Shown here in pieces: positions 27,722 to 38,681 of a DNA stretch of 64,000 nucleotides (position 1 is its first letter; the number at the start of each line of letters is the position of its first letter). The stretch spans positions 1 through 64,000 of the forward strand of contig CAWIOM010000005.1 of NCBI GenBank assembly GCA_963837735.1, in the 5' to 3' direction. The DNA is from VRUE01 sp963837735 (lineage in GTDB: Bacteria; Actinomycetota; Thermoleophilia; Solirubrobacterales; 70-9). The notes under the pieces were generated by a model. That model was given only the letters and a program-made list of their open reading frames with translations, ran no database searches and was not told the origin of the DNA. The translations under genes were made by a program, and so were the position numbers.

Positions 27722-30700
27722 TCAGGATCTGCTTGGTGGTACGCGAACGTCCCCTTTCTCCCTTGCCGGAGCGGAATGGTCGAGGTCGGGAAGGAGCCGG
27801 TCGAGCCAGGCCGGCGTGCGCCAGACGCGATCGCCGAGCATCAGCATCAGGGCGGGCAGGAGGACGATCCGCACGACGGTGGCGTCGAGCAGGATGGCGA
27901 CGGTCAGGCCGACCCCCATCTGGCTGACCGTGGCGATCGGCGCCGCCGCGAAGGAGATGAAGACGGCCGCCATGATCGCCGCGGCGCCGGTGATGACGCC
28001 CGCCGTCTTCTCGAGCCCGTAGGCGATCGCGGCAGTGTTGTCGCCGTCGCGGCGGTAGCTCTCCCGCATCCTGGCGAGCAGGAAGACCGCGTAGTCGATC
28101 GAGAGCCCGAAGGTGACGCCGAAGATCGCCGCCGCCCCGACCGTGTCGACGTAGGGATGGCCGCCGAGCGGCCAGCCGTCGGGGATCCGGCAGACGAGGG
28201 CCATGACGCCGATCGCGGCCGCCACCGAGGCGAGGTTGAGGACCACCGCGATCGCGGCCAGCAGCGGCGCCCTGAGGATCAGGAGCAGCATCAGGAAGCA
28301 GGCGATGACGACGGCGCCGACGACGAGCGGGATCCGCGCCCGGGTCACCGAGCCGTAGTCGTTGAGGACGGCGGCGCCGCCGGTGACCCCGGTCTGCAGC
28401 CCCCCCTCGCGGGCGATCCGCCGCGCGTCCTCATCGAGCCGGGCGCCGACATCGCGCGAGCCGTCGGTATTGAGGCCGTAGTCGGAGATCACGAGCATCC
28501 GCGCCGCCTGGCCGCCGCCGCGGACGCTGACCGCCTCGCCGGCGAGGGCGCGGCGGCGCGGCGAGGCGCCTTCCAGAGCCGAGAGCACGAAGTAGCCGGA
28601 ATTGAAGAGGCCGGGCGAGCTGCGCTGCAGGCGTTCGACGCCCTCGGTCAACGGCTTCGAGATCGCGGAGACGCGGATGCCGGAGCGGCGCAGGCCGGCT
28701 TCCAGCGGACGCGAGCGCTGGAAGCCTTCCGAGAGCCCCGCTGTGAGGGCGCCCGCGCCGCCCTCGAGCGCGCCGAGGCCTTCGGCGAGCTGGCCGGCGC
28801 CGGAGCCGAGGCGTTCGAGGCCGCCGGTCAAGCCCTGGGAGGCGTCGTCGAGTTCGGTAACCCCTTCTTCGAGGCGTTTGCCGCCCGCCGAGATCCGGTT
28901 GAGGCCGCCGTTGACGATGCTGGAGATGTTGCGCAGGCGTTTGGCTTCGTCGCGGGAGGAGGCGATCGCCCTGGCAAGGGTTCGCGCCTTGCGGGCCTGC
29001 GGCCGGATCGAGGGGTCCGTCGCCGCGGCTTCGGCGAGTTCCGTGGCGAGGGCGCGCGCCCGCTCGAGGCTGCCGCCGCGGATCTGGGGCACCAGCGAGC
29101 GCAGGCCGAGCTGCAGGGTGAGGCTGCCGACGGCGGTCTTGCGCTGGGCTTGGGCGAGCTTCTTCGAGCCCTCGGCGAGGCGTGAGATCCCGACGCTCGC
29201 CTGCTCCCCTCCGGCCGCGGCGCGTTCGAGGCCGCCGGCGAGCAGGCCGGCTCCTTCCTGCGCGCGGGCGGCGCCCTCTTCGAGCAGGGCGCTGCCGGCG
29301 GCGCCCTCGGCGAGACCGCCGCGCAGACGGGTGACGGCGCGGGCCGCGTCGCGCAGGCCGGGGCCGAGCCGGGCGAGGCCGCCGATCCCGTCCTTGCCGT
29401 CGTCGCTCAACGTCTGGCCGAGCTGGCGGAGCGGCTTCGTCCCGCGGGCGACCGGGCCGGGGCCGATCACCGCGCGGACGCCGGGCTGGCCGGCGATCCT
29501 GCTCTGCCAGCGGCTCAGCAGCCTGAGCCGCCGCGGAGTCGTGATCGGCCCGTCATCGGCGGCGGCGACGAGGACGAAGGGCGCTTCCCAGCCGGGGCCG
29601 ACGGCCTGTTCGATCTTTTCGGCGTTCTGGCGGGCCGTGTTGGAGGTCGGCAGCTCATCGACGCCCGGGGCGGCGGTGGTCAGGGCGAGGGCGGGAGCGG
29701 CGAGGAGGACGAGGGGGATGGCGATCAGGACCGCGGCGACCCCGGGGCGGCGCAGGGCCCTGGAGGCGGTGGTCGCGACCCAGGAGCGGCCGGGCCTGGC
29801 GGCGGTGCGGCCGATCGCACCGGCGTTGACCCGCTCACCGAGCAGGGCGAGGAGGCCGGGCAGGCCGGCGACGGCGACGAGGACGCTCAGCACGGTGGCG
29901 ACGCCGACCGTGGTGGCGAGCGAGAGCAGCAGCGAGCCCGGCTGGACGTAGGCGGAGAGGGCGAGGGCGGCGAGCAGGGTGGCGCCGGCGAAGAGGGTGG
30001 TGCGGCCGGCTGTGGCGCGGGCCCGCAACGCCGCCTCGTACGGAGTCAGGCCGCCGGCGAGCTCCTCGCGGAAGCGCGAGACGATCAGCAGCGAGTAGTC
30101 GACGCCGAGGGCGAGGCCCATCATCGTGCAGACGACGAGGGAGATCGCGTCGATCGTCATGATCGAGCTGAGCAGGACGAGGACGCCGCGCCCGGCGAGG
30201 ACGGTGAAGGCGCCGAAGAGCAGCGGAATCGCGGCGGCGACGAGCGAGCGGAAGACGATCAGCAGGACGATGAGGAGGAGGGGCACGGCGAGCAGCTCGG
30301 CCCGCTCGGTGGCGCCGATCGTTTCCTCCTGCAGGCCGCGGGAGACCGAGGCGAAGCCCGACTGGGTCCCCTCGAGGGGCGGCCGGACCCTTTCCGCGAC
30401 CAGGTCGTCGAGCTCCGGGACGACGTCGCGCATCGCCGTCGCCAGAGGGACGTGGTAGTCGACGATGATCAGCGCCTTGTTCGAGCGCGGGCGCAGGGCG
30501 GCGACCGTGCCCCGGTCCCAGGGGGAGATCACGGTCGCCTTCGGGGTGTGGCGCAGCGCCCGGACCAGCGGCGGCCCCTGCCGTTCGATCTCCGCCTGCG
30601 GGCCCGTGAGCAGGACGGCGAACTGCGTCGCGTCGCCGAAGTGCTCGTTGGCCAGCTCTTCCCCTTCGGCGGACCCGGTCCCCGAGATCGTCAGCGAGAG

Positions 30701-30799
30701 CGGGTCGAGCTCGTCTTCGACCCCCAGCCCGACGACCCCGAGCACGCCGCAGCCGACCAGCACCGCGAGCATCGCCGCAATTGCCGGTCGGACCCTCAC
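27722..30799 (-). CDS. MMPL/RND-type transporter with an enlarged second extracytoplasmic loop
   Basis: 1,025 residues in one frame, starting at GTG 30799 with AGGGAAG upstream. Two repeats of six membrane helices carry the MMPL hallmarks: GLALGVDYSLLIVSRFREEL (about residues 225-250) and TFGLSIDYAVFLLARMRES (about 890-915), with the Asp of GVDYS/SIDYA in the proton-relay position. Between the two halves is a long loop of glycine-rich heptads (GGLERLGSGAGQLAEGLGAL, ITRL/AEGS-type repeats; about residues 440-760) resembling the coiled-coil loops of YhgE/MmpL-type proteins; typical MMPL proteins are 700-800 residues. It probably exports lipids, glycolipids or hydrophobic compounds by proton antiport. 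Its substrate is not evident, but its place beside secreted-protein genes suggests envelope building. Confidence 0.9.
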   Translation of the reverse strand: MRVRPAIAAMLAVLVGCGVLGVVGLGVEDELDPLSLTISGTGSAEGEELANEHFGDATQFAVLLTGPQAEIERQGPPLVRALRHTPKATVISPWDRGTVAALRPRSNKALIIVDYHVPLATAMRDVVPELDDLVAERVRPPLEGTQSGFASVSRGLQEETIGATERAELLAVPLLLIVLLIVFRSLVAAAIPLLFGAFTVLAGRGVLVLLSSIMTIDAISLVVCTMMGLALGVDYSLLIVSRFREELAGGLTPYEAALRARATAGRTTLFAGATLLAALALSAYVQPGSLLLSLATTVGVATVLSVLVAVAGLPGLLALLGERVNAGAIGRTAARPGRSWVATTASRALRRPGVAAVLIAIPLVLLAAPALALTTAAPGVDELPTSNTARQNAEKIEQAVGPGWEAPFVLVAAADDGPITTPRRLRLLSRWQSRIAGQPGVRAVIGPGPVARGTKPLRQLGQTLSDDGKDGIGGLARLGPGLRDAARAVTRLRGGLAEGAAGSALLEEGAARAQEGAGLLAGGLERAAAGGEQASVGISRLAEGSKKLAQAQRKTAVGSLTLQLGLRSLVPQIRGGSLERARALATELAEAAATDPSIRPQARKARTLARAIASSRDEAKRLRNISSIVNGGLNRISAGGKRLEEGVTELDDASQGLTGGLERLGSGAGQLAEGLGALEGGAGALTAGLSEGFQRSRPLEAGLRRSGIRVSAISKPLTEGVERLQRSSPGLFNSGYFVLSALEGASPRRRALAGEAVSVRGGGQAARMLVISDYGLNTDGSRDVGARLDEDARRIAREGGLQTGVTGGAAVLNDYGSVTRARIPLVVGAVVIACFLMLLLILRAPLLAAIAVVLNLASVAAAIGVMALVCRIPDGWPLGGHPYVDTVGAAAIFGVTFGLSIDYAVFLLARMRESYRRDGDNTAAIAYGLEKTAGVITGAAAIMAAVFISFAAAPIATVSQMGVGLTVAILLDATVVRIVLLPALMLMLGDRVWRTPAWLDRLLPDLDHSAPAREKGDVRVPPSRS

Positions 30800-30907
30800 C
30801 GCCGGCTTCCCTGAGTCGTCACCCCCCGCATTTTCCCAGGCTCAGAGGCGATTTGCGAACGGCTGTGTACCGGCCGGACCAGTCGCGCGCGCCCGGGACA
30901 GCGCTGG

Positions 30908-33707
30908 TCAGCGGCGGTGCCGCTCGTGGCCCGGCGCTCTGTGCCGGCCTTCTTCTTGCCGCAGGCGGCCTTGAGCTTGACGTTCTGCGCTCGCGTCCTG
31001 CCGTTCTGGCCCGTCGTATCGACCCGGATCGACCGGGCGATGCGCGCAGAGGTCGCGGGTGTTGACCAGGTAGCCGGTCTTGCCGCCGAAGACGTTGAGG
31101 CGGAAATGGCCGATCGGGGCGTCGGGGACGACCGGGACAGTGGTCTTCAGCCGGCCGCCTTCTGATCGGTCTCGGTGTCGGCCCTCGGGACCAGGTTGAC
31201 CTGGCCGTTGAGAATGAAGGCCAGGCGGGGCAGGCCGCCGGAGCCGGAGACCGCGTAGACCGGGCCGGAGAGCGGCTGGTCGAGCAGCGGCGTCGGTCGT
31301 CGTGGCCTTGCCGATCGGGGTGCGCCCGGCGCAATGTTTCTCGGCCAGCTCCTTCTCCGAGCAGATGTTGCCGAGGTGGCGCTGGTCGATCTCGAACGCG
31401 TTCGGCAGCGTCACCGAGAGCGACTTGATGTTGCGTCCCGCCGGGTGCGTCAGGAGATCGAACCGCAGCTGCGGGTTCTTCGCCCGGCTGGGTCGCGCTC
31501 GCGGCCACCCGAGCTGGCGCACCCGCATCTTCGGGCTTGAAGGGGAGGGAGGCGCAGTTGACGGCATGGAAGTAGAGACAGAAGTCGCAACCGTGCCCTG
31601 GTCGCCGATTCCCTGCGGATCGACGTCGAAACGGCGAGCAGTTGGTCGGATTGATCGTGAAGTTGGGCCTGTCGATGTTGACCTGGATCGAGCGCATCCG
31701 GATCGGGATGCCGCCGATGATCTGGGGCACCGTGTCCGAGGCGGCGCTGACCTGCGCGGTCAGCGGGTCGACGTGCAGGGCGACCCGGACGACCTGCGTC
31801 CCGTAGTCATAGGGTCCGGCCAGCGCCGGGGTGATCGCCACGAGGGAGAGCGGCGCGCCCTTGAACGGCCCCGCCAGATACATCTTCCCGACCGCATGGA
31901 ACGGGTGCGACCCGGGGCCGGCGGCGACGTTGGTCGTGCCGATCTGGGACGAGGCCGGGCAGCTCGGCTGCGACTGCTCGTCACGACCGGCATTCTGGGC
32001 CGCGCGCTGCGATCGCTGCCTCGGGGCAATAGCCGATTCCCCGCAGGTCACCGGTGAAGCCCGGCGGCATCTTGAAGTTGAGGTCGCCGAGGAACTGGTC
32101 GCCGTCATCGCGGTCGAGCTTCAGGCGTGAAATTGCTGAAGCTACCCGGCGACGCGGGTTGGACGTGCCCGCCACGAGCCGGGGGTTGAAGGGCCGGACC
32201 TGGCCCGGGCAGGGCTTCCGCTCGGGCCCGGAAGTGAGGCTGAAGGTCTGGCTCGAGTGACTGGTCCGGAAGCGACGCCGTTCCAGGGGAAGAAGTGGGC
32301 TTCGGTCCGATAGATCGTGCACTGGGTCGGCGTCGCCATCAGTCCGCGGTCCGAGGCGAAGAGATGAAGCTGGAAGATCTCGAAGGGAACCTGTGGCAGA
32401 TCGTCGAAGCTCGACGGTGACTTGGCCCGTCAGCGGGTCGGGGTTGAAGGAGCCGACCAGCTTGGCGTGGACGCCGAACCCGTCGGCAACCAGGAACATC
32501 CGGTACTGGTCTGCCCGGCTTCGGTTCGCCGATGTAGATCGAGCCCGATCGAGGGGGCCGTCAAGCGCCGGGGTGTCGATCAGGAATGTGCCGATCTTCG
32601 ACGCTGTCTGGGCAGTTGGCCGGGCCTTCGCGTTCCGAAGTTCGCCTGCGCGTCGGTGCAGGCGGTTTGCCCGTCGGCCGCATCGGGATTGATCGTCAAG
32701 CCCGGGGCCAACGTCACCGAGGCCGACTTGATCTCGGACGGCGAGTCGGCGAGTCCGAGGAACTGGGGCGCGCTGAGCTCGATGTTCAACCCGGATGCCG
32801 AGTCGGCCTCGTTCGTCGTCGGGCTCGCGTAGAGGACCGGGTTGAAGACCTCGAGCTCACAGCCGGTGATCGCCGGATAGGAGGCTGTGGACTGTGGTCG
32901 GGTGGTCGGGGTCCTGGTAGGTCTCGACCGTCGAGGCTCGTGGCCAGCGGCCCGGCGCACCTCGTCGGGTTGTCGGTCAGCGGGTGGATAGGCTGGCCCG
33001 ATGAGCGTCGGTGCCCCGATGCAGCTGGCGTCGGTGATCCCGGGCAATTCGGACGGGAGTACCCGGCGTGCCTTTCGGGAAGCGTTCGGAGTCGTGGCCT
33101 GGGTCCGCCGGGAAGCCCCAGAAGGTGAGGTCCGCGCCGGCCAACGGCGTGATTTGGGTGATTTCCTAGACCGTGAAGCGCAACCCGTAGTCGGACGCCG
33201 TTCGCACAGTGACCGGAATGTGGATCGGGATGTTCAGCGTCGGGACGATGAAGGCGAACAGCGCCGTCTGATCGCCCTGCGGTCGACGTTGAAGATCGGC
33301 GCCGTGCCGATCAGATGATGCTGATCGCCTTCGTAGTTGGCGTAGACCGTGATCAGGCCGGCCTGCGAGCCGGAGGGGCACTGGTCCAAGGCGAAATCCG
33401 AAGAGGTGCAGTGGGTAATCGCGTACGGGTTCCCGAAAAGCCCGGTCGGAGCTTCAAAAGTGACGTTACGGGCGACCTCGTCCGCGCCTGCTTCAACAAG
33501 GTCGAAGGAGGTCGAGAGGTCCGGGTGTCCGCCCGCTGTCTGATCTGAGGAAGCGGTCGTGAAGGATTCGATCTCGATGCTCGCACGAGCCTGGCCCGCG
33601 AGCACCAGGAGGGCAAAAAATACGGTCAGGCCGACGAATGCCGCCCGCGATGCCGATGCTTGCCCCCGCCAGCACCTTGAATCGCTCGTCCGCATCGGCG
33701 TGCTCAT
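30908..33707 (-). CDS. B-beta large secreted all-beta protein (B2), frame-interrupted
   Basis: Last gene of the middle unit. Start MSTPMRTSD (ATG 33707; a second in-frame ATG at 33695) leads into a signal peptide (AAFVGLTVFFALLVLAGQARA). The opening AGGHPDL, the GLFGNP..ITHCTSSDFALDQCP segment, the PGFTGDLRGIGYCPEA module (about 32030), KGAPLSLVAITPALAGPYDYG (about 31830), RPNFTINPTNCSPF (about 31650), then IDQRHLGNICSEKELAEKHC and the GKKK-type end match the B5 gene at 50918-53683 almost segment for segment. Many frame changes occur (for example near 33260, 32600, 31970, 31560 and 30930). A 37-base gap separates it from A2. Export inferred; function unknown. Confidence 0.68.
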
Positions 33708-33744
33708 CTTCAGAGTCTCCTCACTCGATCTGCGCGTCTGTAGG

Positions 33745-36700
33745 TCAGCCACGTCCACGGTCCCTCCTGTGCTCGGCCTTGGCGGCTCGCCCGCCTCTGT
33801 GGTGCCTCCGCGTCTTCTTGTGGCGGCGCTTCTTGCATTTCCCGTTGCGCTTGACCAGGCCCTTCTTGCACCTCTTGGGCTTCCTCTTGAGGGAGCTTGG
33901 TCGTGCGGCCCTCTTCCCGGGCGGTCAGGTTGCCGGTTGGCTTTCCGACGACGCTTCCCACAGGCGGAGGTGGAGCAGCGACGGGCCCGGGCCCATGGCA
34001 CTCGTCGGATGCTTTGCACGGAACTCGCCGGCGGGACGTAGGGGTATCCGCCTTCCTCGCGGGCGTCATAGATCTTGACGCGACTGCCGTTGTCGTCCGC
34101 CGACACCAGGGTGTCACGGGTGAAGAAGAAGGCGTCCGTGCCATCGGCGCTGACGCCGAGCAGACTCGAGTCGAGCGGCCCGGAGCCGGCCGAGATCAGC
34201 TCCGTCCCGACGTCCTTGACCCACTCATAGGCGTCCTTGCGGCTCGTTCAGATCTCGGTCGACAAGGGCATCGCGGGAGTTGAAGAACACCCTCCCGTCG
34301 TCGGTGAGGCTCAGGCCGTCGCTTGCCAGGGTGGAGTCGGCGGCGGCCGGCGCTCCGGTCGGAATGCAGGAGGCGCAGTCGAGCTCTGCCGTCGGCGCGT
34401 GGTAGCGGTAGACCTCCCTGTGCTCGGCGTTTTCGTAGCCGGTCAGAGGCAGGATGGACGTGAAGACCGCGTCTCTGCCTGAGGCGCTGACCTGGAAGTC
34501 GCCCGTGAAGCGCTCTGACGCATCGCTGAGGCTGTCGACCACGACGGGGTTGTCGACATGCGGGTCCGACGTCACGACCGGCGGGCCGTACGTGGCGATG
34601 TTCGACGTGCTCCGATTCGTGATGGCGAGCGACGCCGTTCAGGGCCGCCAAGCTGACTGAGTTACCGATCCGTGCCCGCACCGATCGGCGGAAGTCCCGC
34701 TGTGCTCCAGCTCGGAGTCGACTCGACTACTCTGTCGCCCCTGTCGACGTAGACGTGATCGTCGACGGGATCGACGGCCACGCCCTTCGCTGGACCGGGA
34801 TCCTGTTCCGCCGCTATCGGAGCCCCAGACGAGTCATACGCCTGAACTGTGCCGGCGGCACCGTTGGCGCCCCCCCATTGCTGACGTACATATTGCCCGA
34901 CGAGTCGACCGCGATGTCGGTCGCTGCGCCGAGGACGGGAAGAATTGGCCGAGGTCGCCGTCAGGTTGATAGACGAAGACGATGCCGGCGAAGGAGGCGA
35001 CGTAGATGTGCCCGGTGGACTCGGATCGACCGCTACCGCTGAGGGGAGCGGTACGCCGGTGAGGTCCGACACGTGAACGCCGGACGGCGAGTAGATCGCG
35101 ACCGATTCCCCGAACAGCGTGGGGACGAACAGGTCGCGATAGTTGGGGCTCGCCGGATAGTTGTCGACGGCGATCTTGGTCGGCATGCCGAAAAGGCCGA
35201 CGGCTCCTGCGAATGTCACTTCGCCGCGTCCGCCGAAGCTGCTGTCCTGGTTGCCCTCGGAGTCGTACTTGAAGACTTTCCCGGTGCTCGGAAAGCCGAT
35301 GCCGATGTCCAGCGCGTAGATGTCGCCGTTCGAAGCGTCGATGGCCGTTCCGGTCGGGTTGCCATAGGACCCGAATTCCTTCTTGAAGGGATGCGGGAAG
35401 GGGCAGGCAGCGGAGCGTTCGCGGTCGACTCGAGGGTCGCCACGAATGTCGTCGCGGAGCCCGGTCGGGCGACGTAGACGTTGGGGGCACCTTCGACGGG
35501 TTCGTTTTCGGGATCCGAGGCATCGAGCTTCTCGGGCGAGAGGAAGTAGATGGCGTGCGCCGCTCGAGGCCACGCCGCCGCCGCCGCCGATCGCCAGCAC
35601 GTCGCAGTTGGGGGTGCCGGCGAGCGAGTTCCAGTAGGTGTGCTGCGTGTTGGCCGCCGGTGTGCACGAGTCGGTTTCTCCGCTGCCGGCTTCTCCGGTG
35701 GAAACCCTGGTCATGGTCGCGGCGGTGGACGATGACGTCGGCGCGGAAGATGTCGGCACTGGTGTCCCCGTCGCCGCCGAGGGCGCCACTGGGGGTGTCG
35801 GGGGTGGTGAAGTAGACAGCGGTACCGTCGGCGGACATTCCGTCGAACAGAGCCCCTTCGGCGTTACCCGGCATCAGGTCGATCGACTGCGCGGAGTCGC
35901 CGACGTTCATGTAGAGGTGCCAGTAGCGGTTGCCGGCGGAGTCGGTGGAGACGAGCTGGCCGAACAGGATCCGGTCTCCGCTCGAGGAGATGTCGAGCTC
36001 GCCGATCCCGGTCCCGGTCATCGTTCCCCTTCCGGAGTCTTCGAGACGACGTGGGTCTCGCCGGAGATCAGGTTGCGGTCGTAGATCGAGACGTCGCCAT
36101 TCGAGTTCCCGTCCGGCTCGAACTGGCTGGTCGAGCCGAAGACGAAGTGCGAGCCGTCGGCAGACAGGTGCTTGCCGATATGTCCCGACGGTTCCGCTCC
36201 AGGACCGGGGTCGAGAGATCCTCCATCCCCTGGACCAGCTCCCGTCCGGGAGCCGGACGGGTACTCCGGTGGAGCCGTCGGCGAAGCATGGAGAGCAGGG
36301 CTCGGGTCCGCCGAACCCGAAACGTGTCCAGACTCGAGTCGGCTTCGTCGACGGTGGAGGCGAAAGTACCGATCGCGAATGGGTTGTCGGCGGGTATCCC
36401 TATGTAGCGCGTCGTCCAACCATCGTCTCCGCGGGTCGCGAGGTAGGGGTCGACGCCGTGATTGGTGGTCCGTCCGGTCCCCGGGATGCCGCCGTCGTGG
36501 ACCCCGTAGAGCAGCTTCGAGGGGCCCGATTGCGAGCGGATAGTCGCCAAAGGGCGTCTGCCCGGGGATCAGGTCCGACTCGACGTCGTACCCGCCTGCG
36601 TTATGCGCCGAGGCAAGCTCGTAGGCCCTGCAGTCCAGCAGGAGGCGGCACCGGTCTGCTGCCGGACGTGGGCGTTGGGGCAGGAATCGTCGAAGCCGAA

Positions 36701-38681
36701 TTTGAAGGTCCTGAAGGTGTGATCGACGTTCGGCACGCCGATGCCGGTGGAGTTCGTGCGCCACAGCCCGATAGTGGTAGATGGTCTCCGCCTTGCAGGC
36801 CGTCAAGCGGGGCGCTGACCGGACGCTGTTCCTTGCCCATGTCCGGCGCGCCCGTCCGGGGAGGGGCTTTGATCGCCTGAGCGAATCGCTTTCCTGGAAG
36901 TTCTCGTCGTCGACGTACTCGAAGTGGTACTCGGTTGTGGCCGCCGTTGGGGTCGATTTCGGCGTGCAGGTCGGCCCTGTCGGAGTGGACCTCGCTCGCC
37001 GACTCGAGGCCTCCGACCTCGGCACGCCGGGCGTCGTGGTGAACACCCGTCCTCGCCGTAGCTGGTGCCCGACCGCCGGTGGCGACCACCCGGTAGTGGT
37101 AGGTCGTGTACGGTTCGAGGCCCGAGAGGAGGAGCTGCGCCGTCCGGCCGGGCCCGGAGGGAGTCCCGGCGTCGTCGCCGGGCGGGGTCGCGGTCGATTC
37201 GCCGTAACTCGTGGTCCGGCCCCATTCGAAGAAGTAGTGCGTCCGGCTCCCGTCGCCGAGCAAAGATCCGTTCAGCTCGGCGTCGATTCGGTCATGCCGT
37301 CGCCGGGTCGGTCCGCAGGCCCACCACCCCCTGCGGCGTGTAGGTCCTATCTTCGCCGTACCTGGTGCCTTCGGGGCGACGACCAGCCCGATAGTGATAG
37401 GTGGTCCCGGTCGTCAGACCCGGTTAGTACCGCGCTGATGCCGTCGGGACGGCGAAGTTCGAGCCGGGGGGCTCGCGCCCGGATCGGGCGTGCATGCAAT
37501 GTTCCCATCGAGTAGGTGGGTTGGTCCCATATTGGAACTCACAGCCGTGACATCGCCGCCCCAGCTGGTTCGACGGTCGCGTTAGGGTGCCCGCGGTGGT
37601 CGTCTCTCCCGAGACCGGTGCGTACTGGATCGTGGGCAGCTTCGGATTGGGTCCGTGGATCCTCACGGCGCTAGTCGAGGGACGTACAGCCGGCCTGGAG
37701 GGTCGGTCGCGGGAGCCTCCCCCAGGCCCTGGAATGCTTCCAGGAGGTTTCCGGCCTGGTCGAATTCGGACACCCAGTTGCCCGTCGCCGATCGGCACGT
37801 TCGCAATTCGTCGGGGTCGTGGCGACACTCCCCGCGGCCGGAGCGAATTCCGGGATCGCGCACGGCGGTTGGAAGCGCCCGCTTGAACTCGCCGGTCGGG
37901 TCGAACTCGTCGACCTCGTTTGTTTTTCGCGTCGGTAACAAAGATGTTGCCGTCTTCGTCGACCGCGAGCGCCCGACTCTCCGAATGGCCCGGTGGGTGT
38001 TCCGGTGATCCGGTTCCCGTCGATGTAGGACGCTTTGCCGGGAACTGAACCGGACGCTGCTAGCGTCGAACGCCTCGACATCGTTCTCGGGGAGGTGAGA
38101 GAGGGTAGACCCGGCCGCCGAGAGTAGGACGAGGTGTTGTCGATCGCAAGGCGGATGCCTCTGGAAAGGTCGACCCGGACGCCATTGATGCCAGTCCACG
38201 ATTTCGAGATAGGTCGCCATCTTTGTCCCAGATGCTGACTGTCCGTGCCGTTTGACTGGCGATTACGAAGACTTCGGTGGATTTGTCGACCGCGGTGGAG
38301 CCTGAAGAAATAGGCTGGCCCGCCAGTGGCGTAGGTACTGGGGGCCGCGAGCAGATTCTGTGAGGGGTAGGGATCGTATTTGTAGACGCCCGCATTCCCG
38401 GGGGGCAGGAGACCGTTCGGGCCACGTCGGTGACCCACAGATTGCCGCCGCCGTCGAAAGCGACGCCCTGAAGGGCGTTGAACGGCGATATCTCTGATTC
38501 GAGGCTCCTCGCAGCCGCCGCCGGTGACGCACCCAGAGCGAATGCAACGAGGACAGCGGTCAGCCGAAGAGCGCGAGGCGGCTCGCCGCGCTTGCCCGTC
38601 CGGCCTGAAGACTCGGGCCGTACACGGCGCTTCCCTTCTTCTATTGGTTGCACTCTGGTCTGTTTCCGGTGACGCGCTCAT
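33745..38681 (-). CDS. A-beta secreted protein with a second NHL propeller (A2), frame-interrupted
   Basis: Third gene of the middle unit. ATG 38681 overlaps the B3 stop as ATGA; a signal-like stretch (LRLTAVLVAFALGASPAAA) follows in a shifted frame. Then come NHL blades (LQGVAFDGGGNLWVTDVA), fibronectin-like repeats (TTYHYRVVAT, about 37250-36800), the two-Cys linker (about 36600-36690) with GGYDVESDLIPGQ, and TolB-like blades (DGTAVYFTT). Between those blades lies an extra NHL propeller (GNPTGTAIDASNGDIYALD, about 35400-34800). CKASDECHG is at 33990-34020, and the tail is KRKPKRCKKGLVKRNGKCKK with further basic residues, ending TGA at 33745-33747. More than ten frame changes. The nested propeller distinguishes A-beta from A-alpha genes. 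Surface location inferred. Confidence 0.68.

Noticed and set aside
27776..29185. A 469-codon plus-strand open frame
   Set aside because: Fully antisense to the MMPL gene, repetitive Asp/Arg/Gly composition and no domain signature.
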